From: Streptomyces sp. NBC_00376
Lineage (GTDB): Bacteria; Actinomycetota; Actinomycetes; Streptomycetales; Streptomycetaceae
NCBI RefSeq assembly: GCF_036077095.1
Contig: NZ_CP107960.1
Span: 496,001-560,000 of the forward strand
Reading direction: 5' to 3'
DNA length: 64,000 nucleotides
Position 1 is the stretch's first letter. Each line of letters opens with the position of its first letter. This document shows positions 51,808 through 60,785 of the stretch, piece by piece. A program made the translations under genes and the position numbers. Below the pieces are notes generated by a model, which was not told the DNA's origin, did no database searches, and worked only from the letters and a program-made list of their open reading frames with translations.

Positions 51808-52556
51808 CGGCCTTCCTCGGTCCAGGTCGCGGCGGGGCCGTCGAGGACGATGTCCCAGCGGTAGCCGAGTGACCACTCGGGGGTGGACAGGTCGTGTTCG
51901 TAGGCGGCGACGAGCCGCTCGCGGGCGGTGTCGTCGGTGACGGACTGAAGGATCGGGTCGTACCTGAAGAGCGGGTCGCCGGGGAAGTACATCTGGGTGA
52001 CGAGCCGCTGGGTGAACGCGGTCCCGAAGAGCGAGAAGTGGATGTGCGCGGGGCGCCAGGCGTTGGTGTGGTTGCGCCAGGGGTAGGCCCCGGGCCTGAC
52101 GGTGGTGAACCGGTAGCTGCCCTGATCATCCGTCAGACAGCGGCCGAATCCGGTGAAATGGGGGTCGAGCGGCGCCGGGTGCTGGTCGAACTGGTGGGCG
52201 TACCGGCCGGCGGCGTTGGCCTGCCATATCTCGACGAGCTGGCCGCGGACGGGCTGTCCCGCGCGGTCGAGGACGCGCCCGGTGACGGTGATCCGTTCGC
52301 CGAGCGGTTCGGCGGCGTGGCCGCGGGTCAGGTCGGCGTCGAGTCCGGCGACGTCGGTGACGCCGAAGACCGGACCGGAGAGTTCGACGGCCTCCGGGTC
52401 CCGGACGGCGACCAGGGGATGCCGTGGGTGGCGCAGCGCGGTGCTGCGGTACGGGGCGTAGTCGCGGGCGGGGTGCTGCCGTACCTCACCGGCGCTCAGG
52501 TACTGGTCCCGCTCCTCGGCGATCCGCGAGGAGATATCCTGCTGGGTCACTTCCAT
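51804..52556 (-). CDS. pcaH: Protocatechuate 3,4-dioxygenase beta subunit
   Basis: The 250-residue catalytic subunit. The four Fe(III) ligands are Tyr119 (GRYAHQF), Tyr158 (AYPWRNH), His171 and His173 (AHIHFS), with exactly the spacing of the Pseudomonas enzyme (Tyr108, Tyr147, His160, His162). Product: 3-carboxy-cis,cis-muconate. It lies 38 bases after pcaJ; in S. coelicolor and other streptomycetes pcaF usually occupies this position. Confidence 0.96.
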   Translation of the reverse strand: MEVTQQDISSRIAEERDQYLSAGEVRQHPARDYAPYRSTALRHPRHPLVAVRDPEAVELSGPVFGVTDVAGLDADLTRGHAAEPLGERITVTGRVLDRAGQPVRGQLVEIWQANAAGRYAHQFDQHPAPLDPHFTGFGRCLTDDQGSYRFTTVRPGAYPWRNHTNAWRPAHIHFSLFGTAFTQRLVTQMYFPGDPLFRYDPILQSVTDDTARERLVAAYEHDLSTPEWSLGYRWDIVLDGPAATWTEEGR

Positions 52557-52594
52557 GACGTTCTGTCACCTTTCACTTGCGGGGCGAGCCTTGG

Positions 52595-53242
52595 TCACCG
52601 TGTCCTGCCCGTGGGCACGCGCACGGGCGCGCCGGTCCGGCGCGCGATCTCGTCGGCGCTCACGCCGGGGGCGGTCTCCACGAGCAGGAGACCCTCGTCG
52701 GTGATGTCGAGTACGCCGAGGTCGGTGATGATCCGGTGGACGCAGGCCCGGCCGGTGAGCGGCAGCGTGCAGGTGTCCACGATCTTCGGGGAGCCGTCCT
52801 TGGCGGTGTGCTCCGTGAGGACGACGACCCGCCGGACGCCGTGGACCAGGTCCATCGCGCCGCCCATGCCCTTGACCATCCGGCCGGGGATCGCCCAGTT
52901 GGCGAGGTCGCCGCGGGCGGAGACCTGCATCGCGCCGAGGATCGCGGTGTCGATGTGGCCGCCTCGGATCATGCCGAAGGAGAGCGCGGAGTCGAAGAAG
53001 GCGGCCCCCGGCAGTACGGTCACCGTCTCCTTGCCCGCGTTGATCAGGTCGGGGTCGACCTCGTGCTCGTACGGGTACGGCCCGACGCCCAGGAGTCCGT
53101 TCTCCGAGTGGAGGACGACATCGATGTTCTCCGGAAGGAAGTTCGGCACCCGGGTCGGCAGTCCGATCCCGAGGTTCACGTACGAGCCGTCGGTCAGCTC
53201 TCGGGCGGCGCGGACCGCCATCTCGTCCCTGGTCCAGCTCAT
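52595..53242 (-). CDS. pcaJ: 3-oxoadipate CoA-transferase beta subunit
   Basis: A 215-residue B subunit of a class I CoA-transferase. The catalytic Glu is Glu47 in SENG, and GLGVGPYP follows. With PcaI it transfers CoA from succinyl-CoA to 3-oxoadipate. ATG 53242 overlaps the pcaI stop (ATGA). Acetoacetate CoA-transferase (ScoB/AtoA) is the closest alternative, but the operon decides for PcaJ. Confidence 0.93.
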   Translation of the reverse strand: MSWTRDEMAVRAARELTDGSYVNLGIGLPTRVPNFLPENIDVVLHSENGLLGVGPYPYEHEVDPDLINAGKETVTVLPGAAFFDSALSFGMIRGGHIDTAILGAMQVSARGDLANWAIPGRMVKGMGGAMDLVHGVRRVVVLTEHTAKDGSPKIVDTCTLPLTGRACVHRIITDLGVLDITDEGLLLVETAPGVSADEIARRTGAPVRVPTGRTR

Positions 53243-53997
53243 CGGGTCCGGACCGTCCTTCGCTCGATGTTCTTGGCGGCCGCTTCCTCGGGGGTCAGCG
53301 CCACCACGCGCTGCACGAACACGCCGGGCAGGTGCACCTGGTCGGGGTCCAGTTCGCCCGGCTCCACAAGCTCCTCGACCTCGGCGATCGTGATCCGGCC
53401 GGCCATCGCGGCGAGCGGATTGAAGTTGCGGGCGGAGCGGTGGAAGGCGAGGTTGCCGTGGCGGTCGCCGCGGGCCGCGCGGACCAGGGCGAAGTCGGTG
53501 GTGATGCCGTGTTCGAGGACGCATGGGCGGCCGTCGTACTCGCGCACCTCCTTGGGCGGGGACGCCACCGCCACGCCGCCGTCGGCCGCGTACCGCCAGG
53601 GCAGCCCGCCCTCGGCGACCTGGGTTCCGACACCGGCCGGGGTGAAGAAGGCGGGGATTCCGCAGCCGCCGGCGCGTAGCCGTTCGGCGAGTGTGCCCTG
53701 CGGTGTGAGTTCCAGTTCCAGTTCACCGCCGAGGTAGCGACGGGCGAACTCCTTGTTGTCGCCGATGTAGGAGCCGGTGACCCGGGCGACCCTGCCCGCG
53801 GCGAGCAGGATGCCGAGGCCTCCGCCGTCCACACCGCAGTTGTTCGACACGATGCTCAGCCGCCCCGAGCCCTGTGCGTGCAGGGCTTTGATGAGTACGT
53901 CCGGCACTCCGCTCAGTCCGAAGCCTCCGACGGCGAGCGAGGCGCCGTCCTTGATGTCCGCCACCGATTCGGCGGCGGACCTCACCACTTTGTCCAT
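53239..53997 (-). CDS. pcaI: 3-oxoadipate CoA-transferase alpha subunit
   Basis: A 252-residue A subunit with the glycine-rich CoA loop [18 protein letters not shown] (about 20-37) and [15 protein letters not shown]. It is the first gene of the pca operon. An ATG at 54054 has a better ribosome site (GAGGT), but its 19 extra codons are under half G/C in the third position, unlike the gene, and a palindrome overlaps that ATG; so ATG 53997 is preferred. It is divergent from the tandem IclR regulator. Confidence 0.92.
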   Translation of the reverse strand: MDKVVRSAAESVADIKDGASLAVGGFGLSGVPDVLIKALHAQGSGRLSIVSNNCGVDGGGLGILLAAGRVARVTGSYIGDNKEFARRYLGGELELELTPQGTLAERLRAGGCGIPAFFTPAGVGTQVAEGGLPWRYAADGGVAVASPPKEVREYDGRPCVLEHGITTDFALVRAARGDRHGNLAFHRSARNFNPLAAMAGRITIAEVEELVEPGELDPDQVHLPGVFVQRVVALTPEEAAAKNIERRTVRTR

Positions 53998-54029
53998 GTA
54001 ACGACCCGATTCACTGAGGATTGACGGAT

Positions 54030-54053
54030 GTTCGCCTGGTGAACTTTCGTTCA
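54030..54053. promoter_or_regulatory. Putative IclR operator of the pca operon
   Basis: TGAACTTTCGTTCA (54040-54053) is a palindrome with five-base arms. A further half site, GTTCGCC, begins at 54030, so GTTC occurs at 54030 and 54049 with GAAC between at 54041. Three half sites as palindrome plus direct repeat is the pattern known for PcaU/PobR-type IclR proteins. Confidence 0.5.
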
Positions 54054-54176
54054 TACTTACCTCGGGGTGAGTGTCCGTCCGCGCTTCGGGCCCTGTCAAC
54101 AACACCGGGTACGGTTTCCGCATCGTGATCAGCCAGCGGCCCCGGTCCGCGACCAGTCATCAGAGGAGGCCGGACG

Positions 54177-55847
54177 ATGGCACAGCCCACCGGACCCGCC
54201 GCGTCACCCGACGAGCTGGTCGGACCCCTGGAGCGTGGGCTCACCGTGCTGCGGGCCATCGCCGCAGGACCGGAGACCCGCCACCGTCCCGGGGATCTGG
54301 CCCGCACCACCGGTCTCGCCCGGTCGACGGTCGACCGGGTCGCCACGACGCTGGTACGGCTCGGATTCCTGCGCACCGAAGGACGCGACCTGCTGCTCGC
54401 GCCGCGCTCGGCGGAGCTGGGCAACGCCTATCTGGCCGCCGCCGGACTCTCCGAGGCCCTCGGACCGCACGCCGTCACCCTCGCCGACGAGTTGGACGAA
54501 TCCGTGTCCGTGGCCGTCCCCGACGGGGACGGAGTGCGCTTCATCGCCCAGGCCACGCGGCGGCGGGCCATGGCGATCTCCTTCCGCACCGGCGACCTGC
54601 TGCCGGCCGAACGCTGCGCGCCCGGCGCGCTGTTCGCCGTCGGCTGGGACGAGGCGGAGTGGGAGCGGTGGCGGTCCCGGCGCCGCGAGGACCCGTTGGA
54701 CCACGGCTTCCCGGCGGTGCCCCCGCGCGCCGGGGGCGAGGGGGGCGAGAGCGGCTTCCTCGCCCGGACGGATCGGGCCCGCGAGGACGGCCGGGCGGTG
54801 GATGACCAGCTGATCGAGCCGGGCCTGCTCGCGGTCGCCCTGCCGGTGCGCGACGCTGCGGGGGCCGTGGTCTGCGCGGTCAGCGTGGTCAGCCACACCA
54901 GCCGTCACGACACCGCTTCCCTCCTCGCCCTGGCCCTGCCGCCGCTGCGCGCCGCCGTGGTCGCGATGGAACGTGCCCTGGCGGCCCCGGCCCCGCCGCC
55001 GGACGGCACGGCCCTCTCCGCCATCCGCGGGGACGCCGGCGTGGGAGCGCTCAAGGAAGAGCTGGGGGCCGGTTTTCTGCAGTCACTGGCGCGCGGTCTC
55101 GACGTGCTGTGCGCGTTCGGGGCCGTACGGGGTCCGGTGCGCCTCACCGAACTGGCGCGCCTGGCGGGACTGCCCCGGGCCACCGCGCGCCGGGCGCTGA
55201 TCACGCTGCGGCACCTGGGCTACGTACGGGAGGACGCGGGGAGCTTCCAGCTGCGGCCGCGCGTACTGGAGCTGGGCCACGCCCGGCTCTCCGGGCTCTC
55301 GCTCGCCGAGATCGCCGGCCCCCACCTGGCCGAACTGGTGGGCCGGGTCCACGAGTCGGCCTCCGTCGCGGTCCTCGACAGGAACGACATCCGCTATGTC
55401 GCCCGGGTCGCGAGCAGTCGCATCATGCACATCGATATCACGGTCGGCACCCGGCTGCCCGCGTACGCGACCTCGATGGGCCGGGTACTGCTCGGCGCCC
55501 TGGCGGAGGAGGAACGCGCTCCGCTCCTCGCAGGGGTCACCCCCGAGGCGTTCACGTCCCGGACGGTGATCGCGCCCGAGGCGCTCGCGGAGGCTGTCGC
55601 CGAGACCGCCCGGCGGGGTTACGGGTGGGTGGAACAGGAACTGGAGGAGGGACTGCGCTCGCTCGCCGCACCAGTCACGGACGGGCGGGGCCGGGTGGTC
55701 GCCGCCGTGAACGTGGCCCTGCACGCCGGACGTTGCCCGGCGGAGCAGAGCCTGGCCGAACTCCTGCCCCACGTGATGGAGACGGCGGCGCGGATCAGCG
55801 CCGACCTCGCGGCGGTGGGCCGCTGGTCACCCGTCCCGCTGGCCTGA
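54177..55847 (+). CDS. Tandem (double) IclR-family regulator of the pca genes
   Basis: A 556-residue protein made of two complete IclR units. Unit 1 has a winged helix at about 17-75 (DLARTTGLARSTVDRVATTLVRLGFL) and a ligand domain to about 265. A linker follows, then unit 2 with its helix at about 302-360 (ELARLAGLPRATARRALITLRHLGYV) and ligand domain to about 545, including LPAYATSMGRVLLGAL. Ordinary IclR proteins are about 250 residues. Unit 2 resembles PcaR/PobR most. ATG 54177 follows AGGAGG. It is divergent from pcaI and a strong candidate for sensing protocatechuate or 3-oxoadipate; S. coelicolor uses the MarR protein PcaV instead. Confidence 0.88.
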   Translation: MAQPTGPAASPDELVGPLERGLTVLRAIAAGPETRHRPGDLARTTGLARSTVDRVATTLVRLGFLRTEGRDLLLAPRSAELGNAYLAAAGLSEALGPHAVTLADELDESVSVAVPDGDGVRFIAQATRRRAMAISFRTGDLLPAERCAPGALFAVGWDEAEWERWRSRRREDPLDHGFPAVPPRAGGEGGESGFLARTDRAREDGRAVDDQLIEPGLLAVALPVRDAAGAVVCAVSVVSHTSRHDTASLLALALPPLRAAVVAMERALAAPAPPPDGTALSAIRGDAGVGALKEELGAGFLQSLARGLDVLCAFGAVRGPVRLTELARLAGLPRATARRALITLRHLGYVREDAGSFQLRPRVLELGHARLSGLSLAEIAGPHLAELVGRVHESASVAVLDRNDIRYVARVASSRIMHIDITVGTRLPAYATSMGRVLLGALAEEERAPLLAGVTPEAFTSRTVIAPEALAEAVAETARRGYGWVEQELEEGLRSLAAPVTDGRGRVVAAVNVALHAGRCPAEQSLAELLPHVMETAARISADLAAVGRWSPVPLA

Positions 55848-55864
55848 ACCGCCCGGCGCCTGCG

Positions 55865-56195
55865 TCACCCGTCCCCGTGATCCGAGCCGCCCGTCGGCCC
55901 GGCGCCCGCGTCACCGGTCGTGCGGCGCGCGGTCAGCAACGTGGCCTGCGGGTCGGAGCCGTGCGACGCGTGGATCGCGAGCCCCGTCGCGGCGAGCAAC
56001 GGGGCGTCCGTGTCGCGGAAGGAGCAGTGGAGAGCGCTGGGTTCGGCGCCGGGTGCCGCGCGGACAACGCGTCGGCGCCGTGCCGCACGACCAGGCGCAG
56101 GGCGGTGTCGACGATGGGGCCTTCGGAAAGGACGGCGCCCTGCCCGATGGGGTGCCGGCGCTCTCGCTGCCCTTCTCGGACCACGCGATCAGGCG
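55865..56195 (-). pseudogene. Frameshifted gene remnant
   Basis: On the minus strand, one frame reads RHPIGQGAVLSEGPIVDTALRL... from about 56180 to 56055 and a neighbouring frame continues as EPSALHCSFRDTDAPLLAATGL... to a TGA at 55865-55867. Both parts have the near-total G/C third positions of real genes here, and the first is preceded by a stop codon. Together they look like about 110 C-terminal residues of a lost protein with one frameshift. The family is not recognised. The rest of the 55848-56290 gap carries the promoter of the amidohydrolase gene and no other feature that I can see. Confidence 0.4.
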
Positions 56196-56290
56196 GACCT
56201 TATGACAACGCCATTGACGTGTAAAGGGCGTCCGGATTGCATGACACTCGTCACCACGCTCAACCGCCCCCTCACGCACTGGAGCAGCGC

Positions 56291-57925
56291 ATGACCGCAG
56301 CCGATCTGGTCTTCACCCGCGGCCCCGTCTTCACGGCGGATCCGGCCCGCACCCGGGCCACCTCGCTCGCCGTCACCGGCGACCGGATCACCGCCGTCGG
56401 CCACGACGAGGTGCTCGAACTCATCGGCCCCGGCACCGAAGTGGTCGACCTGCGCGGGAAGTTGCTGCTCCCCGGCTTCCAGGACGCCCACATCCACGCG
56501 GTGTCCGGTGGTTCGGAGCTGGCCGAGTGCGATCTGAGCGGCACGGTCGGCGTCGGGGAGTACCTGGAGCGGATCCGCTCGTACGCGGACGCGCATCCCG
56601 ACCGTGCCTGGATCACCGGCAGCGGCTGGTCGATGGAGAGCTTCGACGGCGGTCTGCCCACCCGGCAACTGCTCGACTCCGTCGTCCCGGACCGTCCGGT
56701 GCTGCTCTCCAACCGCGACCACCACGGCGCCTGGGCCAACACTCGCGCCCTGGAGCTGGCCGGTGTCACCGCCGGGACCCCGGATCCGGCCGACGGCCGG
56801 ATCGAGCGGGAGCCGGACGGCACCCCCAGCGGCATGCTCCAGGAGGGCGCCACGGCCCTGGTCTCCCGGCTGGTACCCGCGAGCACCCCGGCCGACCGCC
56901 TGGCGGGCCTGATGCGCGCCCAGGAGCTGCTGCACTCGCTGGGCATCACGGGGTGGCAGGACGCGCTGCTCGGGGTGTTCAACGGCAAGCCCGACCCGTC
57001 GGACGCCTACCTGACGGCCGCCCGGGACGGATCGCTCACGGCCCGGGTCACGGGTGCGCTGTGGTGGGACCGTGAGCGCGGGGCCGAGCAGATCGAGGAA
57101 CTGGTCGCGCTGCGCGAGAAGTTGAGCCACGGCCGGTTCCGCGCCGGTTCCGTCAAGATCATGCAGGACGGTATCGCCGAGAACTTCACCGCCGCGATGA
57201 CCGCCCCCTACCTGGACGGCTGCGGCTGCGCCACCGCCAACAGCGGGCTCAGCTTCGTCGACCCGGATGCCCTGCGCGGGTACGTCACCCGGCTCGACGC
57301 GCTCGACTTCCAGGTCCACTTCCACGCGCTCGGCGACCGGGCCGTCCGCGAGGCCCTCGACGCTCTCGAAGCCGCTGTCGACGCCAACGGCCACCGCGGC
57401 AACCGCCACCACCTCGCCCACCTCCAGGTCGTCCACCCCGACGACCTCCCCCGCTTCGCCCGGCTGGGGGCCATCGCCAACATCCAGCCGCTCTGGGCCG
57501 CCCACGAGCCCCAGATGGACGAGCTGACCATCCCCTTCCTCGGGCCCGCACGGGCTGCCTGGCAGTACCCGTTCGGCGAGTTGGTCCGCGCCGGCGCGAC
57601 CCTCGCGGCGGGCAGCGACTGGCCTGTCAGCAGCCCCGACCCGATCGAAGGCATTCACGTCGCCGTCAACCGGGTCGCCCCCGAGTCCCCCGGAAACCGC
57701 GCCTTCTACCCGGAGCAGAGGATCGACCTGCCGACCGCCCTCGCCGCCTACACCGCGGGCACCGCGTACGTGAACGGTCACGACGACTCCGGGAGCCTGC
57801 GCGCCGGATACCTCGCCGACCTCGTCGTCCTCGACCGCGACATCCTCACCGCACCGCCCGAGGAGATCGCCCAGGCACGCGTGGAGCGGACATATGTGGG
57901 CGGTACGCTCGTCCACACGGTCTGA
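56291..57925 (+). CDS. YtcJ-type metal-dependent amidohydrolase
   Basis: A 544-residue amidohydrolase-3 family protein. The metal motif DAHIHA (about 71-76), GSGWSMESF, the long-barrel VKIMQDG, FHALGDRAVREALDA and the late AGSDWPVSSPDPI are typical of YtcJ/AepA-like proteins. They hydrolyse amides, esters or cyclic C-N bonds; the physiological substrates are mostly unknown. There is no signal peptide, so it acts in the cytoplasm. ATG 56291 follows GGAG. It is convergent with the LacI gene and about 1.2 kb from an oligopeptide-type ABC importer, so it may process the imported compound. Confidence 0.85.
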   Translation: MTAADLVFTRGPVFTADPARTRATSLAVTGDRITAVGHDEVLELIGPGTEVVDLRGKLLLPGFQDAHIHAVSGGSELAECDLSGTVGVGEYLERIRSYADAHPDRAWITGSGWSMESFDGGLPTRQLLDSVVPDRPVLLSNRDHHGAWANTRALELAGVTAGTPDPADGRIEREPDGTPSGMLQEGATALVSRLVPASTPADRLAGLMRAQELLHSLGITGWQDALLGVFNGKPDPSDAYLTAARDGSLTARVTGALWWDRERGAEQIEELVALREKLSHGRFRAGSVKIMQDGIAENFTAAMTAPYLDGCGCATANSGLSFVDPDALRGYVTRLDALDFQVHFHALGDRAVREALDALEAAVDANGHRGNRHHLAHLQVVHPDDLPRFARLGAIANIQPLWAAHEPQMDELTIPFLGPARAAWQYPFGELVRAGATLAAGSDWPVSSPDPIEGIHVAVNRVAPESPGNRAFYPEQRIDLPTALAAYTAGTAYVNGHDDSGSLRAGYLADLVVLDRDILTAPPEEIAQARVERTYVGGTLVHTV

Positions 57926-57958
57926 GCCGCCCGAGTGTGCCGCCGGGTCGATGCCGGT

Positions 57959-59023
57959 TCAACGCCCGCCCCTGCGGAGCGAGGAATCCCGTACGTCGAG
58001 CCGCGTCTCCACCAGCATGCCGGAGGGCTCATCGCGGCCCAACTCCAGGGCGGCCACGAGAAGTTCGATGCCGGCCTCCGCGACCTCCCCGGGCCGCAGA
58101 CTGAGCGTCGTCACGGGCGGCTCGGTGTGGGTGGCGGTGACGTCCTCGCTCACACACACCACGAGCAGGTCGTCCGGCACCCGGTAGCCGTGGCGGCGCG
58201 CCGCCTCCAGCACCAGGGGCGGGCTCGCCTCCGCAACGACGAGCAGCGCGTCGGGCCGGTCGGGTCCGCCGAGGGCCTCCTCGACGGCCCGGACCACCGG
58301 CCCGTTGCCGGCCTGGGGGGCGAGTGCGAGGCGCTCCGGCTGGCCGAGGGCGACGCACCGGTCGCGGTAGGCGGCGAGCGCGCCCGTGTGGAAGCGGGTC
58401 GTGCTGTCGGGCAGCACCAGCGCGGGCCGCCGCACCCCCTGCCCGGTCAGATGGTCGAGCGTCTTGTGTACGGCCTCCCCCGCGTCGACGTCCACCCATC
58501 GGGCACCTGGCCGTCCCTCCACGGAACGGTCGCTGATCACGGGGATGCGAGCGGCAAGGAGGTCGGCCACGATCCGGTCGTCGGCGACCGGATCCGCGAC
58601 GATCACCGCGTCGAGCGGGAGATCGGCCCACTCGTCCTGGAGGGAGCCCGAGGGAAGCAGCACCAGGGCGTAGCCCCGGCTGAGCGCCGCCCGTGCGGTC
58701 GCGCTGGTCAACTGCGCGAAGTACGGCGACTCCAGGAACGTCCACGGGTCGCCGGCGAACTCTCCGACCACGTACCCGATCAACCTGGCCCGTCCCGCGC
58801 GTAGCTGGCGTGCGGTGGCGTTGGGCCGGTAGCCCATCCTGCGCGCGGTCTCCTTGGCTCTCTCCCGGACAGCCGGGGAGAGCCGTCCGGTGCCGTTGAG
58901 CGCCGCCGAGACGGTGGTCTTGGACAGGCCCGCCTCGCGGGCCACGTCGACGAGCCGGACGCGTGGCGGGGTGGGCGGCGAGGCGTGCCCGCGGCGCCGT
59001 GAAGCTTCGGTCATGGGGCTCAT
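57959..59023 (-). CDS. LacI-family regulator of the ABC importer
   Basis: A 354-residue LacI protein with an N-terminal helix-turn-helix (about 23-70: RLVDVAREAGLSKTTVSAALNGTGRLS and hinge RPNATARQLRAG) and a full ligand domain. The first 20 residues are basic. ATG 59023 follows GAGGGTGG; ATG 59014 is an alternative. It is divergent from the substrate-binding-protein gene, and a perfect 20-bp palindrome plus an extra half site lie 46-66 bases from its start, so it should repress both itself and the importer. The ligand is unknown. LacI control of a peptide-type importer is less usual than of a sugar importer. Confidence 0.88.
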   Translation of the reverse strand: MSPMTEASRRRGHASPPTPPRVRLVDVAREAGLSKTTVSAALNGTGRLSPAVRERAKETARRMGYRPNATARQLRAGRARLIGYVVGEFAGDPWTFLESPYFAQLTSATARAALSRGYALVLLPSGSLQDEWADLPLDAVIVADPVADDRIVADLLAARIPVISDRSVEGRPGARWVDVDAGEAVHKTLDHLTGQGVRRPALVLPDSTTRFHTGALAAYRDRCVALGQPERLALAPQAGNGPVVRAVEEALGGPDRPDALLVVAEASPPLVLEAARRHGYRVPDDLLVVCVSEDVTATHTEPPVTTLSLRPGEVAEAGIELLVAALELGRDEPSGMLVETRLDVRDSSLRRGGR

Positions 59024-59050
59024 GCTGCCACCCTCACGACCTCGGCAAAA

Positions 59051-59088
59051 TCGTTCCCGCAAAGCCTTGTGCGGGAACGTTCCCGCAC
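59051..59088. promoter_or_regulatory. LacI operator: 20-bp perfect palindrome plus half site
   Basis: GTGCGGGAACGTTCCCGCAC at 59069-59088 is a perfect palindrome with the central CG typical of LacI operators. Its right half recurs as TCGTTCCCGCA at 59051-59061. It sits between the LacI gene and the importer genes. Confidence 0.82.
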
Positions 59089-59144
59089 CAATACTCGCTC
59101 CATCCCCAGCGCCCGCCACTACACCTGTAAAGGGGTGGTTCTCC

Positions 59145-60785
59145 TTGCGCATGCCCAGAGCCATCGCGTCGCTCGTCTGTACCGCCGCCCTCGCGGTCAC
59201 CGCCACCGCCTGTTCCGGCGCCACGAACCCCGGTTCCGCCGGGAACGGGACCGGTCCGGGGTACCGGGTCACGCCGACCTCCGCGCCGGCGAAGGGTTCC
59301 CTGTCCTCCGTCACCTGGTCCCTCTACGCCGAGCCGTACACGCTCGACTACGCCCTCGCGTACGACTACCCGCCGAACACCGTGCTCGCCAACGTCTGCG
59401 AGCAACTCCTCAGGGTCACCCCGGATCTGAAGATCGAACCGGGTCTCGCGGTCAAGTACGACCAGCCCGATCCGCGCACCCTCGTCTACACCCTGCGCCC
59501 GAACGTGAAGTTCCACGACGGAACGACCATGACCGCCAACGACGTGGTCGCTTCCCTCAAGCGCCACACGGACCCGGCCACCGGCTCCCCATGGGGTTCC
59601 GCCTTCAAGAACGTCAGCTCCATCAAGAAGACCGGTCCGCTGGAGGTGACGATCCGGCTGAGCAAGCCCGACGTCCTGTTCAACGAGCTCCTGGCCGCTT
59701 CCCCCGGCACCGTCGAGAGCGCCGCCACCCTGGCTGCGAACGGCAAGGACTACGGCACCCCGAAGGGCACCGTGAACTGCACCGGCCCCTTCGCCCTCGA
59801 CAAGTGGGCCCAGGGCGACAGCATCACGCTCAAGAAGAACGCCGCCTACTGGGACCCGGCGCTGATCCCCAAGACGGACAGCTTGACGTTCACCTTCGTC
59901 GAGGATCCCGCGGCCCGTACCAACGCCCTGCGTTCCGGCACCGCCGACGGAGGCTACATGGTGCCCCCCACCTCGCTCGCGCAGCTGCGCTCCAGCGGCA
60001 AGGGCCAGGTCCTCTTCGGCCCCAACACCGCCGCCGCCGACCTGGCCGTCCTCAACTACGACGGCCCGCTCGGCGACCTCAAGGTCCGTCAGGCGCTCTC
60101 CCTGGCGCTCGACCGCAAGGGCATCATCAAGGCGGCGGCCGGCGGCGTCGGCGTCCCCGCCAAGGCACCAGCGGCTCAGGGCGCCTGGGCCCTCGTGCCG
60201 GAGAAGACCGCCGGCTACTTCGACGCCCTGCCCGAACCGAAGTACGACGTCGAGGCCGCGAAGAAGCTCATCACCGAGGCCGGCGCCAAGGGCCGGAAGA
60301 TCACCATGGTCACCAGTTCGCTCACGCCCGAGATCAGCGTCGTCGCCAACGCCGTGCAGGCGGCCGGCCGGCAGATCGGACTCGACGTCGAGCTGAAGAC
60401 GGTCGCCCCGGAGGCGTACAGCTCGATCTTCGTCGACCCCGGCGCGCGCACCGGTCTCGACCTGGTGGTCACCAACGGGTACGACAACACGCCCGACCCG
60501 CTGGAGTTCTACCAGTACTTGCGCACGGGCGACTTCGGCAACTACGGCAACTGGTCCGACGCCGAGTTCGACGCCGCCTTCGACCGGGCCAATGCCGAGC
60601 CCGACCCAGCCGAGCGCGCCGACCTGACCGCGAAGCTCCAGGAGATCGCGGTGCGCGAGCTGCCGGTGATCCCGCTCTACGAGGCGCCGTTCACGGTATA
60701 CCTCGGCAAGCGGATCAGCGGCGCCCCCACCGGCATCGCCCAGCTGTACTACCCGTGGGCCGCGACGATCGGGGCGGCCCAGTAA
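59145..60785 (+). CDS. ABC importer substrate-binding lipoprotein (Opp/Dpp family)
   Basis: A 546-residue SBP family 5 protein. A lipoprotein signal ends at TATAC with the lipid-bearing Cys23, so it is anchored outside the membrane. VKFHDGTTMTANDVVASLKRH (about 125-145) is the family signature. It binds a peptide, glycoside or other medium-sized ligand and hands it to the two permeases. TTG 59145 lies nine bases after AGGGG; ATG 59151 is two codons later and nearly as good. The stop overlaps the next start by one base (TAATG). It is divergent from the LacI gene and is the first gene of the importer operon. Confidence 0.88.
   Translation: MRMPRAIASLVCTAALAVTATACSGATNPGSAGNGTGPGYRVTPTSAPAKGSLSSVTWSLYAEPYTLDYALAYDYPPNTVLANVCEQLLRVTPDLKIEPGLAVKYDQPDPRTLVYTLRPNVKFHDGTTMTANDVVASLKRHTDPATGSPWGSAFKNVSSIKKTGPLEVTIRLSKPDVLFNELLAASPGTVESAATLAANGKDYGTPKGTVNCTGPFALDKWAQGDSITLKKNAAYWDPALIPKTDSLTFTFVEDPAARTNALRSGTADGGYMVPPTSLAQLRSSGKGQVLFGPNTAAADLAVLNYDGPLGDLKVRQALSLALDRKGIIKAAAGGVGVPAKAPAAQGAWALVPEKTAGYFDALPEPKYDVEAAKKLITEAGAKGRKITMVTSSLTPEISVVANAVQAAGRQIGLDVELKTVAPEAYSSIFVDPGARTGLDLVVTNGYDNTPDPLEFYQYLRTGDFGNYGNWSDAEFDAAFDRANAEPDPAERADLTAKLQEIAVRELPVIPLYEAPFTVYLGKRISGAPTGIAQLYYPWAATIGAAQ

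Noticed and set aside
53998..54054. ATG 54054 as pcaI start
   Set aside because: The extra 19 codons have under half G/C at third positions and overlap a palindromic operator, despite a good ribosome site.
55933..56184. TetR regulator gene suggested by the segment PIVDTALRLVVRHGADALSAR
   Set aside because: The resemblance is limited to one helix; no recognition helix follows and the frame is broken, so it is recorded as an unidentified remnant.
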